The position numbers and the translations under genes are program-made. Below, piece after piece: positions 56,479-64,000 of a DNA stretch of 64,000 nt (positions are counted from its first letter, which is position 1; every line of letters starts with the position of its first letter). The notes beneath the pieces are model-generated. The model saw only the letters and a list, made by a program, of their open reading frames with translations. It was not told the DNA's origin and searched no databases. The stretch comes from Prostheceraeus crozeri. Lineage: Eukaryota; Platyhelminthes; Polycladida; Euryleptidae. Location of the stretch: NCBI GenBank assembly GCA_907163375.1, contig CAJQUW010001811.1, positions 31,091-95,090 on the forward strand, read 5' to 3'.

Positions 56479-59400
56479 TGCCTACATAAAATAGTGGTCC
56501 TACATATTTTCTTTGACTGATTTCCATTTTGCACCAATTAATCAAGTGGTCTGTATTGTGATCACTTTTGAATTTGATCCATTCCTAAGCAAAACATGTT
56601 TCAATATGCCGTTCGTAGATACATCATACAGGTTCATTATTTCAAGATTCATATCGGACGCAAGTTTGCATTCATTCTGCCCGATCCCTCAAATTTGATA
56701 GTGTTGGATTTTCATATAGGTCCCTACATTATGATGCAGTGATAATTATTGAGCAATATAAACCGTGATCGCGAAAAATGCCTTGCCTCGACATTTTGTA
56801 AAATTTTTAAATTGAATAAGCCAAATGTCTGATGGATCTTGGATCATCAGACACGTGGCTTTCCCCATCTGATATAATAAACCGCAATGTTTTATAAAGT
56901 TAATCCATGAAATGTGCAGAGCTCTACACTGAAATAGTCCCTTCGTTAAATGATTAACCTGTCGGGTAGGCCTACGAGAATTCCAGCGGTTTATATCTCG
57001 ATAGTGTGATGATGACATAAGAATGTGGGAATTCAGACATGGTCTCCTCCTCTTCTTCGCTTTTTGTTTTCCTCACTGTTCATTGTAGTCACCTCAGCAT
57101 GAGCGCTCTTTATCGTTTTGAGACGTCCATGTAAATAAACATACATCAACGTCGCATTGTCTCAACTTACTGACTATTGCTTGAAAGTAAAACCAGATTT
57201 TCTTTCCTATTCAGCAACGATTTCACTAATTTGATCTTCAGTCAGTTTCTTTTGCTTCTTTTCCCCACGACGCTTAAATTCTGGCTCACCACTTCAGGTC
57301 CAATTGCATGTTGTTTTCTTGTTTATCTCCCAATCACTCCGTCAATTCACGCCAGTCACCTCCGCCCTCATAAAAATTGATAACGCGCTCTATCTAGGTC
57401 AGCAATGTTAAATTCATTGTATTGACGTTTAGTATCCATGGTAGTTTTAAGTATTGAGCCTTTTGTACGTACTTTGTTATCGTCGTAAATTTCGAAAAGA
57501 ATATGAATTTTTATCACTTGGAAATTGATGAAACAAGACTTTGAAATGACTGAAATTCAACATTGCTCATTATCAAATGGAAATGGATTAAATTAAATTG
57601 GAAATGTTGCTAATACATCTTGAAGTATCTTAACATATCTTGGAGACGGATGGATCATAAATGGAAGTATCTTAATTTGACGTAGAAATGTCGCATAATG
57701 AGCTTGAAATGGTGTAGTATTTACCTATGTTTAGCATTTATAGACATGCAGTATTTGTCACGAATACGCATGATGATAGACTTGCGTGTCTGCTCGTATA
57801 TATTTAAACTTAATTTTCCTGAAATTGCTAGTTGAAAAATTGAGATATGTTACTGATGCTGTTGAATACAATTCTGTGGCACTAGGCTATATTAGAGAAA
57901 AATTTGACTTTAAGCTGAAAATGCTTTTCACCATGCGACCTCTCCAATGCACCAAGTAAAACACAAGTACATGAAGTTTTATCTCGTAACATATCTTCCT
58001 GTTTTTCTATGCACCATGCATGCTGTACCTGGAAAACTTGACTTTCTTTAAAAATGATCCGCAAACTTATTCGGTCATTGGTAGGCTCCTTATGATAGCC
58101 TAAATGTGACGGTGGATCTGCCTACCCTCTTCATACCAGTGAAATGGAACTTTTTTCGGTCATTTGTGTCAGCAGACTTGGAATCAATAATTTACTTACT
58201 GATAGGAGCCGAGGAATCTACTCAAAATGTAAAATTTTGATTATCACCATGGAATCATCTTTCAAAAAGCAGTAAATTTTGTCAAGATGTAAAGCATTCC
58301 CATTCAAGTTATGGGTTATAGCTCTCGATTATATTTTGCTCGGTTATAGCAGGTTATTTTCATGAAATTATTACATAAGAAACTACAAATTGCATTCACT
58401 TTTTATTTAGTCATGTGTCATGTGCGGATAGCTGAATTCGTGTTAGTTGACGGCGACCAATGACTGTCAAAAGTTGACACTTTAATATTTCGTATTTCCT
58501 AGTATTATTCGTAAGATTTCTTTATGAAGTCAAAGTAGTGATCAGTTAATTGTTTACATGATGCTGTTTTGTATCCACTGTGAGGGATCTTCGTTAAGGA
58601 ATCCATAAGTTTAAGGGAGCTTTGTTTAGAAAATGAAAACCAAGTATTGAGAAGTCTCTGCAAATGTCAAAAATTTCATTATCCAATGGCCAAATCTTAA
58701 CAAGAGTGATATTATGTTGCTGTTTTATCTCGAATATGCTGAAAAGATCAGCGTGTCGTCAGCTGCGGCGTTTGTTGTTGGTTAGCCCAGGTTTGAGGGT
58801 CAGATATCTGGGCTGCGTGATTCCAGTTTGTGTGGGTGAAACTGTTCACTATACATTTTTCGTTCTTGCGCAAGTTGATGCATGAACTTTCTGATGACTT
58901 TCTGAGCTCGGCATCTCGAGATCGATTACTCTCCTGGACGACATGCAGATGGGTATTCTTTGGAAGTGACCAAATCGCTTAAACGATTTTGCCGTGACTC
59001 AGCGTCCAAGGCAGTCAAGCCACACATCTTTCATAAGTCGCATATCGAGCGTTGATGGCTAAGTTTGCCTGCACACATCCATTGTCAATCACGTCATTCA
59101 ATTTTGCTTTGTGTGTGAAGTGCTAATGCAAGAGGTTGTGGTCACTATTTTCTGTTTTAAGACCACCGATTTTTAAGACCCACCACCGATTGATGTTGCG
59201 ACATGCAGCTGATTATCTTCAGAGAGTGACTTCTGACCTGCAGACCAACGAGGTAAAGCAAATAGGGATCTGCATGTGCTTTGCAGAAGTGCGCATCGGA
59301 TTTGGGGGTTGAATCAGATCCATATCCGAAGAGAAGAAGATGATTACGATCCGACATTCGTATAATCCGATTAATTCGAAAGACTTCTTTAATGATACAC

Positions 59401-60499
59401 ACAAGTTATATAATGAAAGAAGCAGTCAGTCAGATGTAGAGACATTCTATCAGTATCGTAAGTGAAAACGGCCTCTTTTCGCTATTGATTTTATGAAAAT
59501 GATGATCGCATCACCTTCACAGCACTTCTCTTACTTGAACCATTTGTTTCTCTTTTTTGGTAATGGTCAATTTAGTTTCAGGTTTCATCGATCAGTGATC
59601 ATAGTTGTCGTTGGTTAAGCTGGATATATATTAGCAACTGCTTCGAGTGGCGATTTGAAGCATTTTCAAATTTATGCCGCAGCATCAGCGAATTTTTTCC
59701 GAAGTTTCTTGTAGGCATATCTGCTTGTGTATATGCAAAATGTTCGATGATCATCTGCTTTATATCTGCGGATTTGCGACTAGCCATATTTTCCGGAATT
59801 GATATGCGAATGCATGATAGTGGATAGGTATATTATCTGAGCTGCAATGTATCAATCCCTCAGGCAAATACATAGTGAAATTATTTACTTATCATTGTCT
59901 TCTCTGTAGTAGGCTGCAGTATTTATTACATATTATATATTCCAGTAAATTGATTTTTTTGTGAATGCCTTATAAACTGGCGTGGTGTGCTTGCCCGTAC
60001 CCTCACCACTGCCGGCATTCCCCGCAGTTCAGTTATTGCTCGTGAGTTCAGTGTATCAAGTTTCAAGCTGACATTGGTTTTTCCGAGAAATGTGGAAGTT
60101 GGCAATGCAGGATGTTCTTCCATCTGACATCGTGAAATAATACAAGCTGCACTATCGGGCAATTCGTTGTCCGCATTGTCCTGCAATGATAGTCAATGAG
60201 AAGCATAAGTTGACGTCAAACGTTACACGTCACACACGTCTTTGATATCAGGCGCGATCCAACCGAATTGTTTTAGTCTGATGTAATCTGTTTATGTTAT
60301 TTGGCCTGAAAACGTTTCCATTATGTGAATATGCCTACGAGGTAGATATATTTTATATAGACCTATTCATTGTGGAGCAAAATCCTAAATGTGCCATCGT
60401 TCACAAGAGGATAACAAGGCCTTTACATAGAATACTAACATAGTCCTAGGTTAGCCTTCGGAAATAATGACTAAAGAATACGGAATTCTTTCTTGTGTT
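56479..60499. other. Long non-coding stretch
   Basis: No gene recognised on either strand. Frames at 56746-57018, 59157-59404 and 59926-60186 have no motif. TAGGCCTA occurs at 56967. Confidence 0.4.
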
Positions 60500-60600
60500 T
60501 GTCGCTTGTCGGTTGTCACTGAAGATTGTACATCATGAGTGCTGAAACGCGTTTGACAATAAACTCTGTATAAGCCATTATTGTACGTTCACGCGCCTGT
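60500..60600 (+). ncRNA. Penelope-like tail with hammerhead-like core
   Basis: CTGAAGA (60519-60525), a four-pair stem (GTAC/GTGC) and GAAA (60544-60547), followed by CGCGTTTGACAATAAACTC. This resembles the CUGANGA-stem-GAAA core plus 3' tail of Penelope-like elements. Ribozyme activity is unproven. Confidence 0.3.
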
Positions 60601-60746
60601 GCCCGCAGGGGAATGCCGCCTGCCTGCAAAAATCGAGATGACCGCAGCGTGTACCACCCCAGATTATAAATGTCATTAGATGGTTGCTGTGCATAATTTC
60701 TGGTAAGCATTTTTTTTCTTACTAATCTCTTGTCGTCTGTTTCCAG

Positions 60747-61129
60747 GATTGGGTGCGATGGAGAGCTCCAACATCACAAAGCAAATAGACCTCATACACA
60801 TATCAATGAGTGAATTGAAGAAACATGAACTGAAACTTTTAACCCCTTACTTAATCAACGATTTCCATGCGGTTATGTTATTTCCCACCAAAGATTCTTG
60901 CATCAGCGCAAATATGACAGCAGATTGTGCCAGAAGATTTCGTTTATCTTCGACTTCAGCCATTCACCTATCAAGATGTCAGCGTGTATTGAAAGCTGAT
61001 AAATGTTACATAACATTCAAGTAAGTTATGTTATCATTTTCAAGTGCATATGACTAACTTCTTTTCATAATAGGTGCATCAATGAAATCCTGCCGTCTAC
61101 ATTGGAATGCTTTCTGAAGAACAGATTGT
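60747..61129 (+). CDS. Two exons of an unrecognised gene
   Basis: Exon 60747-61020: acceptor CTGTTTCCAG with a TTACTAATC branch-point-like word, donor GTAAGT. Exon 61074-61129: acceptor TAATAG with a GACTAAC branch-point-like word, donor GTAAGT. The 53-bp intron keeps frame. From ATG 60758 (GGTGCGATGG, a good initiation context) the exons encode about 106 residues, beginning MESSNITKQIDLIHISMSEL, with a Cys-rich middle and KCINEILPSTLECFLKNRL at the end. I recognise no domain. The reading frame must continue into further exons, which I could not find in the window, and an upstream non-coding exon is likely. The splice signals are better than anything else in this region. Confidence 0.45.
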
Positions 61130-61502
61130 GTAAGTTCAAGCTATTTTTCACGCATATCATGATATGATTTCCTATCTATGTTGAATTCACCGCTGCAATA
61201 GTTCACACAGGGTGAGCGGAAATTCCCTTCGAAAGTCTGTTGTTTCAAGTTAAATAGATCACTAAGTCTACAGGTTTTTGCGTTTGTTAGTATGAATCTG
61301 TCGTTGATTAGCGTTAAAGTTGATAAATAAACGGCATTTCTCATTTTTTAAATGAAATTTATCGTTGATTAACGACATCGTTAAATAGATCGACATTTCT
61401 CAATGAAAAACGGTATGTCTCGCGCAATCGAGATATCTACCATTGTTTAGTGACATATTGCACAATACTGTGACTATCCTACATAAAATTATTCTAAGTA
61501 AA
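61130..61502. other. Non-coding stretch
   Basis: AT-rich with ATCGTTGATTA words; no gene or clear repeat. Confidence 0.4.
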
Positions 61503-61892
61503 ATTAATTTTTGAAATTATACCCTATATCCTCCCAAATAAAAATTATGGCCGACAAAGTTAAATTGATTTTATGTATAAAGATTAATCAAAGCCAAAGA
61601 ATGACCAGCTTTCAATTCTAATTATACCACCAAAAAAATCAAGTTATCCCAGAATCTGTGGTGTATATTATATATGCAAAACTGTACAAAAAGTTAATTC
61701 ATTTGGAAATTATACCCTAATCCCCCAAATAAAAATTATGCCGAACAAGTTAAATTGATTTTATTGTAATATAAAATTAATCACAGCAAAAGAATGTCCG
61801 AGCTTTTCAATTCTAATTATACCAAAAACATCAATTTATCCAGAATCTGTGGTGTTAAATATTTATATGCAAAACCCTTACAAAAAAGTTAG
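61503..61892. repeat. Tandem duplication of a 190-bp unit
   Basis: Two head-to-tail copies (61503-61693, 61694-61892) of a unit running from GAAATTATACCCTA through AAATAAAAATTATG and CAGAATCTGTGGTGT to ACAAAAAGTTA. Many differences are single-base length changes (GG/G, CCC/CC). Confidence 0.85.
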
Positions 61893-61899
61893 GCATATG

Positions 61900-62392
61900 G
61901 TCATGATTGTCATATCTTCTTCTTGTCGAAATAACATCGACAGAACACAGCTGAACGTAGCTTTCCTCCAACTGAAGCTTGACAACAGACAATGACAAAA
62001 ACCCGCGGCAGTGGATTTCGGATAGATTTTGTTGTCGGGACAGTTGAGCCAATGTTGCCAGCTTCGCATCTGGTGATTTTCTGTCGAAGCACTCTGGTCA
62101 CCTTGCCGCCACACTCTTTTCCTAAATTCTCACAAAATTACTTGAATATGGCTGCTTTCCAAACACTAAAAGCATTTTCTGCGATGTTCAGGAAGGGCGA
62201 GTAGGGTGGAATTCTGCAGATTTGGTGCTGATCCGCCAATGATGCTAATTGCGTCAATTGGTATCGTCTGATGATTGACCATGCGGTCCCACGAGCGATT
62301 CCAAGAGAACCAGCAACTTCAACATAATCTCGTAAGATGCGTTGTTTGTCAATATTAGAAATTACACGTCCATGTCGCGGGACATTCATATT
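61900..62392 (-). pseudogene. Internally deleted IS630/Tc1-type transposase
   Basis: The frame from ATG at 62389 starts MNVPRHGRVISNIDKQRIL, with the helix-turn-helix ending TAWSIIRRYQLT. It jumps directly to RIPPYSPFLNIAENAFSVWK, which is the C-terminal 'LPPYSPxLNPIENxFS' block containing the third catalytic region. The first two catalytic acidic residues are gone, so about 150 codons have been deleted. More C-terminal coding remnants continue to about 61900 in shifted frames. Non-functional. Confidence 0.65.
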
Positions 62393-63621
62393 GACGGCAG
62401 CTTAGTTATGAGTGCAAAATGCCGCTATTTATTTACAAATTTCGATGTTGATTTGACAGATTTCTACTCATGAACGATATTGCCGATGTTGAAGAGACAA
62501 TTGCAGCTATTCAATGTGAAATGTCACTGAACATTGGAAAATGACGTTAATAACTGACAGATTTATATTAACAAACGGAAAAACCTGTAATTACAAACCT
62601 AGTTGATTGAGAATGCCTCAGAATTTCATCCCCAATCGATTATTTTGATATACTTTGATCGATTTCATAGCCTTATAGTCGGAGTTTCCTCTAAATAAAA
62701 TTAAGCTGATAAAATTCAAAAAGTATAAGAAGCGCATAAGCTAAAGCTTGTAAACTCTGTCTGAGCTTGTGTTGAAGCGCATGCTTTTCGGATTACATTA
62801 CTAGGAAGAATAGAAAGATATACTCAGACTTGAACAAATGAATCATCCAATTCCATGGCATCGCTGCGTTTTTCCATACAAGGGCTCGTCTGTGCGGTTA
62901 GGAAAAATCCAAGCTAGTTTATGATAATCGTTAATTCATCAACTGACGCACTCTGAAGCCAAGTGGACTCGTCCTGCACTATGCGATCTTTGATGATTAA
63001 TAGCCGCTAGTTAAAGCCAGGATAGGTAAACACTGAACAGACTGTTGCGCAGTCCTTCGGCTTGTTCAGCCATGCTAGATGTCATAAGCTAGTGTAGACT
63101 TTTCTGAGCCAAACTGAGGAACCCTTGCGAGACTCAACTGTGTATAAATCCGTCCGACTGAATCAAGAGACTCCGTCCTGACATCCATCACATTCACTCC
63201 ACTATTCAGCTCCTCTCTGTGGTCGTCCACCTCGATTGTGACGATTGCATTCGAAAAAGGGGAGGTGGTGTAGCAAACCACAAGACAAGAGTAGCCCTAT
63301 AATATTTATCGACCCCTAACACAGCTCGATATGCTGTCAGAGCCAGCTTCAGGTGAGCAAAAAGGAAAGCTCCTTCAAGCTGTCTGTGACGGCCGAAACA
63401 TTGGGTAGTGATATTTTGAAGGAATACATATTGTGCGTAATTTAGTTATGGTATAATGTGGAAAAAGGAAGGCAGGAATTTGTCACGTAATGATGATATC
63501 TGTATCTATGCATGTTGAAGACATTTCTGAAGTCTCAATCAGCGTATATCTACATGTGCCCTCAAATGTCCCACATTGTTGCCCTCAAAAATCCATGTTA
63601 ATGTTATATTATCTACCCACA
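62393..63621. other. Non-coding stretch
   Basis: No gene recognised; short frames only. A CGAAAC-containing tract at 63380-63440 is weakly like Penelope tails but lacks the hammerhead core. Confidence 0.35.
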
Positions 63622-63623
63622 TA

Positions 63624-64000
63624 CAGTATTGTGCAAATTAATGTGAACAAAAGTAAAAATACATGAATTCCAGCATGATTGAATTTTATTTTCAATGTAA
63701 AATGAAATATTGTCTTTCAATACATAATGTGGCCACCCTTGGCCTTCAGCAATGCTGAGACACGACTTGGCATTGAATCGACCAATTTTTCGCACACTGA
63801 TGAGATCTTTTCATCATAGAACCATACCTTGATAAGAGCTGCTATCATCTTTTGTTTCGATCAGCAATCAATCTTTCTCAGTTGCGCTTTGCAGATATGC
63901 CACAAATTTTCGATCGTAGATACATCAGGGGAGTTTCCCGGCCAATCGAGGACGCAAATATTGTTCTCTTCAAGACAAGCTTTGGCTTTTCGGCTTGTAT
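63624..64000 (-). pseudogene. 3' end of a Tc1-like transposon, cut by the window edge
   Basis: After TA (63622-63623) the element end CAGTATTGTGCAAATTAATG is a typical Tc1 terminus. The minus-strand frame from 64000 reads DWPGNSPDVSTIENLWHI, a stop, then KLVDSMPSRVSALLKAKGGH and the natural stop at 63719-63717. This matches the Tc1 C-terminal block 'WPxxSPDLNPIENLW ... LVxSMPxRxxxVIxAKGG'. The in-frame TGA makes this copy defective. Confidence 0.88.

Noticed and set aside
60607-60702. A coding exon upstream of 60747 beginning ATG CCG CCT
   Set aside because: That frame reaches TAA at 60667-60669, and the frame compatible with the next exon is closed by TGA at 60639-60641 with no ATG.

Overview
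The window is nuclear DNA from an animal, most likely a non-vertebrate: AT-rich, intron-containing and crowded with transposon remains. It shows split coding exons with GT/AG borders, a KDM2-type histone demethylase, APE-type LINEs, a Penelope-like GIY-YIG piece, Tc1/mariner and hAT elements, and a decayed 2A-like LINE peptide. The palindromic octamer TAGGCCTA recurs. Nothing looks bacterial or viral. I cannot name the species.

The main host gene is KDM2-like (JmjC + CXXC + PHD), on the minus strand. I could join 14 coding exons from 43784 down to 10837, giving 828 codons that keep frame across all 13 junctions. The chain runs: acidic N-terminal region, JmjC core (Fe ligands HxD and His), a helical spacer made of seven 9-residue repeats, CXXC zinc finger, PHD finger, a Ser/Pro-rich tail and a TAA stop. 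The start-codon exon was not found. No F-box or leucine-rich repeat exon, which KDM2 proteins normally carry C-terminally, was seen in the remaining 10.8 kb.

The introns are packed with mobile DNA: an intact mariner of the DD41D (rosa-like) type, a frameshifted LINE with endonuclease and RT, an inverted Penelope-like pair with a LINE nested in one arm, and several foldback elements. One foldback of 748 bp fills almost a whole 814-bp intron.

Left of the gene (1-10.8 kb) lie a LINE tail, hAT remnants and a foldback element whose terminal repeat has expanded into eight 75-77-bp units. Right of the gene (43.8-64 kb) are a 2A-bearing LINE remnant, three hAT-like elements (two with clean 8-bp target duplications), a degenerate GGGCCC/GATC minisatellite, a candidate unrecognised plus-strand gene with two spliced exons near 61 kb, and Tc1/IS630-type transposase remains at the right edge.

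The only apparently working protein-coding units are the KDM2-like gene, the mariner transposase and possibly the 61-kb exons. Everything else I recognise is broken or non-autonomous.
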